Shown piece after piece: positions 54,123-62,991 of a DNA stretch of 64,000 nt; positions within the stretch are counted from its first letter, which is position 1; each line of letters starts with the position of its first letter. The stretch is taken from positions 649,011 to 713,010 of the forward strand of contig JAHBWW010000002.1 of assembly GCA_019636795.1 (NCBI GenBank), in the 5' to 3' direction. The translations under genes were made by a program, and so were the position numbers. The DNA is from Phycisphaeraceae bacterium. GTDB lineage: Bacteria; Planctomycetota; Phycisphaerae; Phycisphaerales; UBA1924. Below the pieces are notes generated by a model. That model was given only the letters and a program-made list of their open reading frames with translations, had not been told where the DNA came from and did no database searches.

Positions 54123-54850
54123 TCCTTGGCTCCGGCGCGCATATACAAATGGATCGCGGTCGAGCCATACGCGTGCGTCTCCGGCCCGATCGTCCCCGCG
54201 ATCGAGAGATCGCCTTCAACCAGAGTCTGGTCCGCTCCGCCAACTACCACGTCGAGTTCCTTGGCTTCTGCGCGTTCGAGCTCTTCGAGGCTCGCAAACT
54301 CCATCACTTCCTCGACGCGCTGCCCCCGCGCGCCTCGCGGATGATTCGGCTCAACCGGCAACTTCTGCAGGAAGGGCCAAGGCGTCCGCACGATCAAAAA
54401 CCCATCAGCAGCCATCAGGCCTGCAATCCGCGTCATCTGCTGCCGCACCCTGTCCCAGCCTGCCACATCACGCACCATCTCATACGGCGGATCCAGAAAC
54501 GCAATGTTCACCGGCACACGACACCGCGCCAGCGCCGCCGGCCCCAGCGCATCACCAACAACCACCTGCGCAAACTCTCCGGCCCCGAGCATCTCGACGT
54601 TCTGCCGCAGCACCTCCGCCACACGCTTGTCCCGCTCGACCATCACCACATGCGACGCGCCCCGACTCGCAGCCTCGAGCCCGAAAGACCCAACCCCAGC
54701 AAACCCATCGAGCACACTGGCATCCTCGAAATGCCCGCGCAGCAAACCAAACATCGACTCCCGCACCCGATCCGGCAACGGACGGGTCGTCGATCTGCCT
54801 GGAGGGGACGCCAACTGGCGACGCTTGTACCGACCCGAAATGATGCGCAT
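54119..54850 (-). CDS. rsmD: 16S rRNA (guanine966-N2)-methyltransferase RsmD
   Basis: RsmD methylates G966 of 16S rRNA. Visible are MRIISGRYKRRQLASPPG, RPLPDRVRESMFGLL, SAM-binding VLDGFAGVGSFGLEAASRGA and the catalytic FLDPPYEM (N-D/P-P-Y type). At 243 residues it is longer than typical RsmD (about 180-200); the extra 55 residues at the C-terminus are acidic-hydrophobic and not recognised. The stop overlaps the start of the helicase-nuclease gene by four bases, so the two are co-translated. A divergent lipoprotein gene begins 170 bases upstream. Confidence 0.93.
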   Translation of the reverse strand: MRIISGRYKRRQLASPPGRSTTRPLPDRVRESMFGLLRGHFEDASVLDGFAGVGSFGLEAASRGASHVVMVERDKRVAEVLRQNVEMLGAGEFAQVVVGDALGPAALARCRVPVNIAFLDPPYEMVRDVAGWDRVRQQMTRIAGLMAADGFLIVRTPWPFLQKLPVEPNHPRGARGQRVEEVMEFASLEELERAEAKELDVVVGGADQTLVEGDLSIAGTIGPETHAYGSTAIHLYMRAGAKE

Positions 54851-55020
54851 CGACTGAGCAAAGCCCTACCAACGCTAAGCGTCAAGCCCATGCCCTCAAA
54901 TCTGCTGATGTTGCCCAGCCTCAACACCGTTGCCCAACCTCACCGCCTCGCCACCCGCCAGACCCCGCCAGGCCCCCGCCAACGCCATATCCACCTCCCG
55001 GCACCTCTGTTGTACCGCAC

Positions 55021-55461
55021 ATGGCTGTGAGATCCCTCATCGCCTCCAACGCCGTTCTCGGGCTTTGCCTGCTTCTGACCGCCTGTGCCGCTCCTGTGCG
55101 CCCTCCCGAGGCCCGCCGCAGCCCCGGCTTGCACATGGGCTCATCTGGCGCAGCCTGGGATGCCGTACTGCCCGGACCCCTGGTCTCGGCGGCCGGCCTG
55201 ACACCCCAGTACTCCCCAGAGTTTGCCCGTCGCGACGCAGCACTCTCGCACCGCCCCAACACAGCGGTCGTCGCGATCGACGACTGGCCCCAGCGTGCCC
55301 GCCCCGATCTCGACCGCGCACGCCGATTCAACATGCCACGCAACGCAGACGCCGTCCTGTACTTTGACCTCGAACAGCCCGCTTCGCGCCAGCATCACCA
55401 CAACGACCGTCGCAACGACTGGCCCCCCTACGACCGCTACCGCCCCGGCAATCACTGGTGA
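55021..55461 (+). CDS. Predicted lipoprotein, His/Asn/Pro-rich C-terminus (146 aa)
   Basis: The lipobox LLLTACAAP (Cys about residue 22) marks a lipoprotein. The mature part has SGAAWDAVLPGPLVSAAGLTP and NTAVVAIDDWPQRARPDLD, then a disordered His/Arg/Asp-rich end (SRQHHHNDRRNDWPPYDRYR). No domain is recognised. The gene is separate from its neighbours, with no clear ribosome site before the ATG and a convergent partner (the fibro-slime gene) ending at 55545. Confidence 0.65.
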   Translation: MAVRSLIASNAVLGLCLLLTACAAPVRPPEARRSPGLHMGSSGAAWDAVLPGPLVSAAGLTPQYSPEFARRDAALSHRPNTAVVAIDDWPQRARPDLDRARRFNMPRNADAVLYFDLEQPASRQHHHNDRRNDWPPYDRYRPGNHW

Positions 55462-55544
55462 GCAAAGAAACAGGCACGCGCGATCTTTCGACCGCCCGTG
55501 CCCGGCGTTGAAGAGGGGAGTCGTCACAGACCATCAACCGTTGA

Positions 55545-56483
55545 TCAATCGTACAGAGCCGTCGTCGGAGGCAGCGAGATCGTCTCGAGCTTCAGGTTCG
55601 TCTCCACTCGGAAGTTCGAGCGCGTCGTCCTTCGCTCGGCAAAGAACAGACTCAGCGAAGCGCGCTGCCCATTCTGCAGCCAATCGAGACGATCAATCTC
55701 GATGCTCTGCGACACCGCACCGTGCACCCCGCCCAGGTCGATCACAAGCTTCCCGTCGATGAACACCCACACGTCGTCGTCGCCGAAGAACGTGAACACC
55801 TGATTCGTCCCGCGCTGGACCACGAACGTCGTTTGCAGTTCAAACGTGAAGTGATAGTTGTGGTGATACGTCGGGTCCATGTCCCCGAAGAGCAGGTTAT
55901 CGATCGGGAAGAACCCCTCTCGCTGCGTCGTGTTGTCGTTGTCGTGCGCGTGGAAGAAGTACGTCGTGGTCCCGGGAATCCGCTGCAACGTGATCGGCAG
56001 CACCATCGACAGATTCACCCCCGGTACATCCCGGAACCACTGGTTGAACGTCTCCGCACTCGTGATCGCACGATTGGAGTTGTTGGACAGCGTCCCCGCA
56101 ACATCTCCACGCGCGGCACTGTACATCGCAGGGCGGATCTGCCGACCCGCAGAATCCTTGTACTGCTTGGACACGGTCTGCCCGAACGCATGCTTGAACA
56201 CCGGCTTGCCGTCGGCGCCCAGATCGTCCTGCACCAGCCCGACCACATGCCCCGTGTTGTAGTTTTCAAAGTCCTGATGCCCATTCTGCACGCCCCACTT
56301 GCGGAAGTCGCGCACCACGCCCGAGATCTGGATCGTCTCGGGCATCATCACCATTTCGCTGCCCTCGCTCACACTGGTTGCTGTGCCCGAGAACAGCATG
56401 ACGCTTGCCGCGAGCACGCCGCATCCGCATAGCCCCGCAGGCAGCTTGATCATCGAGAAACGGGAAGGCCTGTTCGCTTGCAT
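55545..56483 (-). CDS. Fibro-slime domain exported protein
   Basis: The ATG at 56483 follows GGAGGATTGACG and starts a 312-residue product with a signal/anchor segment (GLCGCGVLAASVMLFSG). The body is the fibro-slime domain (related to PA14): ISGVVRDFRKWGVQNGHQDFE, GFFPIDNLLFG, HHNYHFTFELQTTFVV, then FFGDDDVWVFIDGKLVIDLG, GVHG and LSLFFAERRTTRSNFRVET. Proteins with this domain are extracellular carbohydrate-associated factors in Bacteria and slime moulds. The neighbour murA is divergent across 211 bases. Confidence 0.9.
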   Translation of the reverse strand: MQANRPSRFSMIKLPAGLCGCGVLAASVMLFSGTATSVSEGSEMVMMPETIQISGVVRDFRKWGVQNGHQDFENYNTGHVVGLVQDDLGADGKPVFKHAFGQTVSKQYKDSAGRQIRPAMYSAARGDVAGTLSNNSNRAITSAETFNQWFRDVPGVNLSMVLPITLQRIPGTTTYFFHAHDNDNTTQREGFFPIDNLLFGDMDPTYHHNYHFTFELQTTFVVQRGTNQVFTFFGDDDVWVFIDGKLVIDLGGVHGAVSQSIEIDRLDWLQNGQRASLSLFFAERRTTRSNFRVETNLKLETISLPPTTALYD

Positions 56484-56694
56484 CGTCAATCCTCCGCCCG
56501 CCGGGCTCTCCGCCCAAGCGGTCTTGCTTCCCTCAACTCTCAAAAACAAACCCCCATCCTGCAAGCGACACGCGCGACAAAACCCCCGCAAGCGCGCCTT
56601 CTGCACCGCGCACGCAAACCTTGACGTTTGCAACCCTGTTTCTCCCTCGCGCGATTGTCCGATATCATCCACAACGCACCGAAAGGACTCCGGC

Positions 56695-57999
56695 ATGGAC
56701 GCATTCACCATCGAAGGCGGGCGAAGGCTCGAAGGAACCACCAGGATCAATGGCTCCAAGAACGCCGCCCTGCCCCTCATGGCCGCCGCTCTGCTGACCC
56801 CCGAACCCGTGATCCTCCGCGACGTGCCCGACCTGGCCGACATCACCAATATGAAGAAACTCCTCGACACCCTCGGGTGCGAGGTCATCGAGTCCGAAAA
56901 GAACGCCGAGCCATCGCTCACCCTGTGCGCACGCGATCAGTCACAGAGCCACGCCCACTACGACATCGTCCGCACCATGCGGGCGGGGATCTGCGTTCTC
57001 GGACCAATGCTCGCCAGCCGAGGCGTCGCCCGCGTCTCCCTCCCGGGTGGGTGCGCAATCGGTGAACGCCCGATCGACCTCCACCTCCGAGGGCTCGCAG
57101 CCCTTGGCGCCCAGATCAGCCTCGACGGTGGCGACGTTGTCGCGACCGTCCCGACTCAGGGTCTCCGAGGCACAACCATCTTCCTCGGCGGTCCCTTCGG
57201 CTCAACCGTCCTCGGGACCGCCAATGTCATGTCCGCTGCCGCCCTGGCCAAAGGCACCTCGATCATCGAATCCGCAGCCTGCGAGCCCGAAATCGTCGAT
57301 CTGGCCAACCTCCTCAACGCAATGGGCGCACGCATCACCGGCGCAGGCACCCCCCGCATCACCATCGAAGGCGTCAAAAGCCTCCACGGCGCTATACACA
57401 CCGTCATCCCCGACCGCATCGAGGCCGGCACCATGATGTGTGCTGCCGCCATTACCAACGGCTCGCTCACCATCACCAACACTCCACTCGATGCCATGCT
57501 CGCCGTCACCGATCGCCTTGTCGATCTCGGGGTTCACATCGACATTCTCGACAACAAGGATCCCATGCGGGCCACCTGCCGCATCAGTTCCGAACGCATC
57601 CTCAGGCCCATCCGCGTCACGACCCAGCCCCATCCGGGATTCCCCACCGACCTGCAGGCCCAGGTCATGGCACTCCTCTCCATCGCTGAAGGAAACTCCA
57701 TCGTCACCGAACGCATTTTCCCCGAACGGTTCCTCCACGTTGCCGAACTCGGCCGCATGGGTGCCCAACTCCACCGCCAGGGCGCAACCGTGGTCGTCAC
57801 CGGCGTGCGCGAACTCCACGGCGCACCCGTCATGGCATCTGACCTTCGCGCTTCGGCCTCCCTCGTCATCGCCGCACTCGCTGCCCGCGGAACCACCATC
57901 ATCAACCGTGTCTACCACATCGACCGAGGCTACGAACGCCTCGAACATCGCCTCGCCAGCCTTGGCGCAGCCATCACACGCACCGAAGGCTCGGCCTGA
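56695..57999 (+). CDS. murA: UDP-N-acetylglucosamine 1-carboxyvinyltransferase
   Basis: First committed step of peptidoglycan synthesis: transfer of enolpyruvate from PEP to UDP-GlcNAc. The 434-residue product starts MDAFTIEGGRRLEGTTRING with Lys22-Asn23 in SKNAALP, the active-site loop LPGGCAIGERPIDLH with Cys120 (fosfomycin-target residue; Asp in resistant forms), DLRASASLVIAALAARG, and HIDRGYERLEHRLASLG at the end. Length and motifs are normal. Its presence supports a peptidoglycan wall, which is in line with recent findings in planctomycetes. Confidence 0.97.
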   Translation: MDAFTIEGGRRLEGTTRINGSKNAALPLMAAALLTPEPVILRDVPDLADITNMKKLLDTLGCEVIESEKNAEPSLTLCARDQSQSHAHYDIVRTMRAGICVLGPMLASRGVARVSLPGGCAIGERPIDLHLRGLAALGAQISLDGGDVVATVPTQGLRGTTIFLGGPFGSTVLGTANVMSAAALAKGTSIIESAACEPEIVDLANLLNAMGARITGAGTPRITIEGVKSLHGAIHTVIPDRIEAGTMMCAAAITNGSLTITNTPLDAMLAVTDRLVDLGVHIDILDNKDPMRATCRISSERILRPIRVTTQPHPGFPTDLQAQVMALLSIAEGNSIVTERIFPERFLHVAELGRMGAQLHRQGATVVVTGVRELHGAPVMASDLRASASLVIAALAARGTTIINRVYHIDRGYERLEHRLASLGAAITRTEGSA

Positions 58000-58050
58000 G
58001 AACGCGGTAGATTCGGCACTCCCGCCGCTCTTCCGCCACCAATGCGCATG

Positions 58051-58079
58051 AAAAAGGGCGACCGACCCCGGCCGCCCTT
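58051..58079 (-). terminator. Rho-independent terminator
   Basis: On the minus strand AAGGGCGGCC / GGTCGCCCTT pairs over 10 bp with one G-T wobble around GGGGTC, then TTTTT. It lies 25 bases after the stop at 58104 and also separates that gene from murA. Confidence 0.88.
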
Positions 58080-58103
58080 GCGCTCAGCTGAATCTCCCGA
58101 ATC

Positions 58104-58943
58104 TCACGCCGCCTGAGTCACCGGCGTGCAGTTCGACACGCCCTGCTGCGGATTCACACACATGAACGGAGCAAACCCGCCGAACGGCATCGGGTACGCC
58201 GCAATGCGCCCAGTGTGCTCAACCTGCTGCCCATTGGTGTTGGTCGTCACCGGAGTCTGGCCGTTGAACGGAGTGTTCACCGGCGAAACAGCCTGGTAGT
58301 TGAACGGAAACTGACCGTTCCACACATTCGCGTTGCCGATGCCGAACGGCTGCGCCAGGCCGAACGGATACACCGTGCCGAACGGCTGTGCAAACCCATT
58401 GAAGTTCTGGGTGCCACCGAACGGAGCGATGTTGGTCCACGGCGCGATGTTGGTCCACGGCGTGGTGTTCGACCACGGCGTGGTATTCGCAAACGGAGTC
58501 TGCACACCATTGAACCCGATGAACGGATTGACCTGGTTCCAGCCAGTGGCTGTGAACGGACTGAGCGTGTTCCAGCTGTTGAGCGTGTTGAACGGATTGA
58601 ACGTGCTCACCGGCGAAGTGCCGATGGTGTTCGACACCAAGTTGTTCCAGAAAGGTGACCACCCGTTCGCAACAGTGTTCAAGCCGCTGTTGAAGCCATT
58701 GGTGTACTGGCCATAGAACCCACCAAACGGCGTCTGGTTGTACCCGCCAAACGGCACCTGGAACGGATTGAAGTTCGTCGTGTTCCACGGCGTCGTCGTG
58801 TTCGAGCCGACGAACGGAGTCTGCCAGTTGTTCCAGTGACTCGGACCAAAGTTCCCCGGCGTGAACGAGGGAATGCCGAACGAACCATAGAAAGGCGTCT
58901 GGGCAAACGGATACGTATTGAATGGATTAAAATTCGTGTTCAT
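58104..58943 (-). CDS. Almost uncharged Pro-Phe/Pro-Trp-rich low-complexity protein (279 aa)
   Basis: The ATG at 58943 follows AGGAGA, and the gene has its own terminator, so it looks genuinely expressed. The product is built from Asn, Thr, Gly, Pro, Phe, Gln and Trp, with 24 Pro-Phe or Pro-Trp dipeptides (NPFNT, TPFYG, TPWSN, TPWTN, APFGG types). In 279 residues I count no Lys and no Asp, one Glu and one Arg. There is no signal peptide or membrane segment. The last 40 residues are more complex (QQVEHTGRIAAYPMPFGGF and MCVNPQQGVSNCTP, with two Cys) and may be a fixed domain. A prion-like, phase-separating or fibre-forming protein is inferred; homologs unknown. Confidence 0.8.
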   Translation of the reverse strand: MNTNFNPFNTYPFAQTPFYGSFGIPSFTPGNFGPSHWNNWQTPFVGSNTTTPWNTTNFNPFQVPFGGYNQTPFGGFYGQYTNGFNSGLNTVANGWSPFWNNLVSNTIGTSPVSTFNPFNTLNSWNTLSPFTATGWNQVNPFIGFNGVQTPFANTTPWSNTTPWTNIAPWTNIAPFGGTQNFNGFAQPFGTVYPFGLAQPFGIGNANVWNGQFPFNYQAVSPVNTPFNGQTPVTTNTNGQQVEHTGRIAAYPMPFGGFAPFMCVNPQQGVSNCTPVTQAA

Positions 58944-59304
58944 GCGGTCGTCTCCTGCAAAACCAGTGTTCTTATCTCTCGCGCGAGCACATCGCCCGCG
59001 ACGAATCCAGACCATCGCTCCAGCAGCCCTCGGCCCCGGACTTCGATGCCACGCGGAACATTCCGCCATGGACCCGATTGATCGGCAAGAACACCAGCCA
59101 ACATTGGAGAATCGACCTGTTGTACAAGGTTTACTCCTGCACACCCGAAACCAGCAAAAAATGCGCATCGCCCACACCCAAGCGTGCAACTCCCACGCCA
59201 TCAACGCATAACGACCGCGCAAGCCCGCGCGCGCACGCCCGGCGCAAAGCACGCAACGCTCATCTCATTTCCGATAACGTACAACAGAGCATCCGGCACA
59301 ACGC
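58944..59304. other. 361-base intergenic region
   Basis: It contains the ribosome site of the low-complexity protein (AGGAGA near 58950) and the 3' end of the gene at 59305 on the same strand. I see no additional open frame with a plausible product, no tRNA and no terminator for the 59305 gene. A CAGCAAAAAATGCG stretch near 59153 is the most AT-rich part and may hold the promoter. Confidence 0.4.
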
Positions 59305-59634
59305 TTATCCAAACGTCTGCCCGCTCTCCATGTCCTGCAACTTCCAACCAAGCGAACGGCAGATGCGGCTCAGTACAGGCCACGCCACGTCCTGATCCGT
59401 AACTGTCACAATCGCCTGTTGAATCGCGTCCTGCGTTGTCGGATACTCAATCACGATTCCAGGACCATGCAGAACCTCTGTCCCGTTCGATCGCCGTGGC
59501 GATCCATCCGGCGCCGTATTGAACGGTGCAAGAATACGAACAAACTCCCCCTCATCACCCAGAGGCACAAACCCGGAACCTGGCTTTGCGCCATCCTCCA
59601 ACCGAAAGAGAACCAATTGCCGCTTCCTCGCCAC
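59305..59634 (-). CDS. Small protein of unknown function (109 aa), last gene of operon
   Basis: It starts MARKRQLVLFRLEDGAKPG and has a mixed alpha/beta look (EGEFVRILAPFNTAPDG, PGIVIEYPTTQDAIQQAIVT) with a C-terminal helix (PVLSRICRSLGWKLQDMES). No membrane segment, motif or family is recognised. It follows the response regulator by 14 bases and so is probably read from the same transcript; it could be a partner or output of that regulator. Confidence 0.65.
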   Translation of the reverse strand: MARKRQLVLFRLEDGAKPGSGFVPLGDEGEFVRILAPFNTAPDGSPRRSNGTEVLHGPGIVIEYPTTQDAIQQAIVTVTDQDVAWPVLSRICRSLGWKLQDMESGQTFG

Positions 59635-59648
59635 TCAGACCCCCAAAC

Positions 59649-60065
59649 TCAATCGTCTTCCGCGCCCGCTTCCAGATCTCGATTCTGAATCAGCGTGTCG
59701 ACCATGTCGATCAGGCGCTCCAGAGGCACCGGCTTGAGCAAATAAGCATCAACGCCCAGAGACTCAGCGTAGGCCTGATGCCGACGCCCTTCGTTGGCCG
59801 TCACCATTACCACCAGCGGGCTGTCCTCATGCCCCTTGATCCGCTCGAGCGCCAAAAACCCCGATCGCCCCGGCAGCATCATGTCCAGAATGACCACATC
59901 AGGGTCCTCCTCCATGCACAGCCTCACTGCCGTATTCCCATCCGAAGCCGACAGCGTCTCGGCACCTTCGGCTGCAAACGCCACCATCATCGACTCCAGC
60001 ACGTCCCGGTCGTCATCCACAACCAGCACACGCACATCCGTCAGCCTCTCACGCGATCTTGCCAC
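59649..60065 (-). CDS. Single-domain response regulator (CheY/Spo0F-like)
   Basis: The GTG start follows GGAGACCTGTC. The 138-residue product is a receiver domain only: DVRVLVVDDDRDVLESMMV, phospho-acceptor Asp61 in VVILDMMLPGRSG, VVMVTANEG and Lys in VDAYLLKPVPLERLI. There is no output domain, so it must act by protein contact. No histidine kinase is in the same operon; the phoR gene is 16 kb away. It lies between an LpxL-type acyltransferase and the small protein at 59305. Confidence 0.92.
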   Translation of the reverse strand: MARSRERLTDVRVLVVDDDRDVLESMMVAFAAEGAETLSASDGNTAVRLCMEEDPDVVILDMMLPGRSGFLALERIKGHEDSPLVVMVTANEGRRHQAYAESLGVDAYLLKPVPLERLIDMVDTLIQNRDLEAGAEDD

Positions 60066-60095
60066 GACAGGTCTCCTGTATTCGCCATCAACCGT

Positions 60096-61256
60096 CTAAG
60101 GCAGCCTCTCAAGCCCATGCTCCGCCAGATACGCCCGATCCCGATCACTTTGATCGCAAATCGTCTCGACCTCTGCCTCGCTCAGCCATGGAAGCGTTTG
60201 CAACTTCTCCCGCAACCTCGCCGGCATGGGGCTGTTGAACTTCTCATGCGCAGGCCGGCTCTTCCAGATCCGATGCATCCACAGGTACTGTTCCGGCGCA
60301 ATCCTCACCATCTGCTCAATTGCACGCCTGTACCGCGCCGTGATGTAAAAAAGTGGGTCCGGATGCCCCTCCCAGTCCGCAGGCCTGATCACATCCGTCA
60401 ACTCAACCCGGTACCGAAGCCCCCCATCATCATGCCCACCTCCCACGTCCCCGATGTGCGACTCTCCTTCACGCAGCCGACGGGCACTCGCGCACACCAC
60501 ATTCGCCTTGTGTTGCATCGCCATCAACCCGATTGCCTTGTAACTCGATGTCAGGCGGCCAAAAAACGGCACAAAGATCCCGCGATCGCCCGCGTTCTGA
60601 TCGGCCACAAAACCCACCGGAACTCCTTGCGCCATCAGCCTCGGCAGCATCGTCGCCGCGCCAAACTTGTCGACCAGAATCAACCCGCGCCGTGCCCGCG
60701 TCCGCCGCAGCCATCGATCCACCGGCTTCATATCCAGAGGCCTGTACAGCGCGTGAATGGGGAACCCCAACACCGCCATCGTGTACCCCATCATTTCCCA
60801 ATTCCCACAGTGCCCCGTCAGCATCAGACTCGGACGACCCTCAATCAGCGCCTCGAGTGCCCCATCCAGATTCCCCAACTCCACATGCCTCAGCCACGCA
60901 TCGCCCGACAACAACCGTGGCATACACGCGATCTCCACCCCCAACTGAAACAGGTGGCTGAAACTCGCAAGCACCAGATCGCGCGCACCGGCTTCATCAA
61001 TATCGCGCAACGCAAAGCGCACACGCTCCGACGCCGCCTCGACACGCCTGCGATTGAACCTCGCGCTGCCGTACAAACGCCCGAGCGCCGCCGCTCCAGC
61101 GATCGACGTAGAGACCCCCACCATCTGTGGCAGTGTCGTAACGCCGCGCACCGCTCCATACACCAACGGATGAAGCAACGACGGAATCTGGGCCTTCTTC
61201 TTCTTGCCGCCGCGAGCCGGCGCCCCGCCCACCGCACTCGCCATAGCTTGGCTCAC
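60096..61256 (-). CDS. LpxL/HtrB-type lysophospholipid acyltransferase family protein
   Basis: This 386-residue protein has the HX4E catalytic motif GHCGNWE (His149, Glu154), preceded by ASFSHLFQLGVEIACMPRLL and followed by YRPLDMKPVDRWLRRTRARR, GVPVGFVADQNAGDRGIFVPFFG and YLWMHRIWKSRP near the C-terminus, all typical of lipid A secondary acyltransferases. A basic Lys-rich start (GKKKKAQ) precedes the membrane segment. It suggests a lipid A-like or related acylated lipid in the outer membrane. It starts four bases after the stop of the BRCT-like gene, so the two are coupled. Confidence 0.9.
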   Translation of the reverse strand: MSQAMASAVGGAPARGGKKKKAQIPSLLHPLVYGAVRGVTTLPQMVGVSTSIAGAAALGRLYGSARFNRRRVEAASERVRFALRDIDEAGARDLVLASFSHLFQLGVEIACMPRLLSGDAWLRHVELGNLDGALEALIEGRPSLMLTGHCGNWEMMGYTMAVLGFPIHALYRPLDMKPVDRWLRRTRARRGLILVDKFGAATMLPRLMAQGVPVGFVADQNAGDRGIFVPFFGRLTSSYKAIGLMAMQHKANVVCASARRLREGESHIGDVGGGHDDGGLRYRVELTDVIRPADWEGHPDPLFYITARYRRAIEQMVRIAPEQYLWMHRIWKSRPAHEKFNSPMPARLREKLQTLPWLSEAEVETICDQSDRDRAYLAEHGLERLP

Positions 61257-61260
61257 AGCA

Positions 61261-62634
61261 TCAATCCGGGATCGACCCGATCAACGTATACAACCGATTC
61301 TCGTTGAGCACCGGAATCGACGTTGACGCCGCACGCGCGAACAACTGGTCATAGTTCGACACCACCGTCTGAAGCCTCACATACTCCTGAAGCACCTCAA
61401 GCGGCGCATCAGGACCAGGCTGCGGCGGAAGCACCGGCTTCTGCCCGAGCACCAGGAAGTCCACCCCGCCCGTCAACTCGGACTGCACAATCCCGCCCCA
61501 ACTGCGAATCAGCGACTTGAGATCCTCGCCCTCTTCGCGCGTCGCCAGCCCGTCGCGATTGACATCAAAGTTGCCGTACACCACAAACCGGTATTCCTTC
61601 TTCGGGTCGTACACCGGATTGGCAATCACGTCCCCACGCGTAATCGGGTTGCCACGAGACTCACGCACAATCCGCGCCCGGCTCGTGTCACGATCAATAT
61701 CAATCACTTCCACCACAGCCTTGCCTTCGTTGTACTCGCCCGTCGTCGGGTCAGGCCTCAGCCTCGATGCATCCGCATACACCGAAAACGTCATGCCAAG
61801 TTGAATCTTGTCCCGACGCCCAAGACTGATCACCACCTCATTCGACCCCGGGCGAATCTCCACCACGCGGCCATCGACCAGCGCCTCCTCCGCCATCGGC
61901 CTCAGAGTATCGCCCGACCGAATCCCGCGAAGGCTCGCGACCTGATCCTGCAGCAGCGCGTTCTCCGTCTGCAACCGCGACAGCCGCTCCGAAAGCGCCC
62001 GCTCACGCTGCGTATGTGAATCCGTCCGACGCTCGATCTGCTCACGCATCTGCACCTCAAGCGTGTCCACGTTGTCGCGGTACATGTTGATGCGACCCTT
62101 ATAGTCATCGATCTGGCTCGTCAGATCCGCGATCGTCGCCTGCGCCTCGCGCTCGATACGACCGATCCGATCCGCCTCAGCCTGCGCATCCTGCTGCGCC
62201 GATCGACGTGAAGCCTCCGCATTGGCAACCTGCCGCTCAAGTTCCTGAATCTTGCTCGCCTGCGAACGGATCCGCCCCATCAGCGACTCGCCCTGCGACA
62301 GCAGCGACCCCGCCTGCGTCTGCATGTCCGTCACCGACATGTCAGGCCGCCCCGAAACTGTCCGCATCACCAGGCTCTGCTGCTCCATCAGGTGCGCCAC
62401 CGCCGACTTGCCGCGCGCTTGCTGAATCACCTCTCGCACTGTCGGCATCTCGCGCTCAACATCACGAATGAACAAGTCATTGCGACCGCGTGCCGCTGCA
62501 ATCTCACGATCCGCCGCCTGTTTCTGCGAATAGAACACCATCGTCAGCACAAACAGCGCAGCGCTGAGCACCGCCAGAACTGTGATCGCGATTCCGACTC
62601 CGATTCCCGCACTGGTTCGACCCGCCATGCTCAA
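61261..62634 (-). CDS. Membrane-anchored coiled-coil protein with C-terminal BRCT-like domain
   Basis: One N-terminal helix (GIAITVLAVLSAALFVLTMVF) is followed by about 190 residues of coiled coil (KIQELERQVANAEASRRS, DRIGRIEREAQATI, IERRTDSHTQRERALSERL), a beta domain around 255-345 (DGRVVEIRPGSNEVVISLGR, GMTFSVYADASRLRP), then from 347 EYRFVVYGNFDVNRDG, DLKSLIRSWGGIVQ, VDFLVLGQKP and SIPVLNENRLYTLIG, the order and key residues of a BRCT fold (GG in the middle, Leu-rich end). BRCT normally occurs in cytosolic DNA-repair proteins; here it would sit at the membrane. It heads a four-gene operon. Confidence 0.78.
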   Translation of the reverse strand: MSMAGRTSAGIGVGIAITVLAVLSAALFVLTMVFYSQKQAADREIAAARGRNDLFIRDVEREMPTVREVIQQARGKSAVAHLMEQQSLVMRTVSGRPDMSVTDMQTQAGSLLSQGESLMGRIRSQASKIQELERQVANAEASRRSAQQDAQAEADRIGRIEREAQATIADLTSQIDDYKGRINMYRDNVDTLEVQMREQIERRTDSHTQRERALSERLSRLQTENALLQDQVASLRGIRSGDTLRPMAEEALVDGRVVEIRPGSNEVVISLGRRDKIQLGMTFSVYADASRLRPDPTTGEYNEGKAVVEVIDIDRDTSRARIVRESRGNPITRGDVIANPVYDPKKEYRFVVYGNFDVNRDGLATREEGEDLKSLIRSWGGIVQSELTGGVDFLVLGQKPVLPPQPGPDAPLEVLQEYVRLQTVVSNYDQLFARAASTSIPVLNENRLYTLIGSIPD

Positions 62635-62991
62635 CGCTCCACATCAAAAAAGTTGCCCGACGCCGGCCATGCACGCATGCCACCCGCAACACGCACACAC
62701 CCCGCCCCAGGGGGATCGTGTCCGCTCCCTGCGCGCTACGTCCGCCCGCAGCCCCCGGTTGCACATGCATCCCGTGGGACATCAAGTGTCTCGCCTTCAA
62801 CCCCCCACGTCAAGCCGAAGACTTTTCCAGCATCTCAACACAAGGGTAAATACTACACGTTCAGAACCCGTACATTGCGACGCCCGTTACATCAACAAGT
62901 CCCACCCACTGTTAGACTGCACCTCACTTGGCCTTTGAATCGCCTTGCTCGCACACACCCGCAACAGCCTGCACCAAACAAAGGAGCTGCA
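62635..62991. other. 357-base intergenic region between divergent genes
   Basis: It separates the minus-strand coiled-coil gene and the plus-strand lipoprotein gene and so must contain both promoters. The only clear element is AAAGGAG just before the lipoprotein ATG (62992). No additional gene, RNA or repeat was recognised. Confidence 0.5.

Noticed and set aside
59526..61307. 593-residue plus-strand open frame, His/Arg/Pro-rich
   Set aside because: Antisense shadow of the response regulator, acyltransferase and neighbouring genes; composition is typical of a mirror frame in GC-rich DNA.
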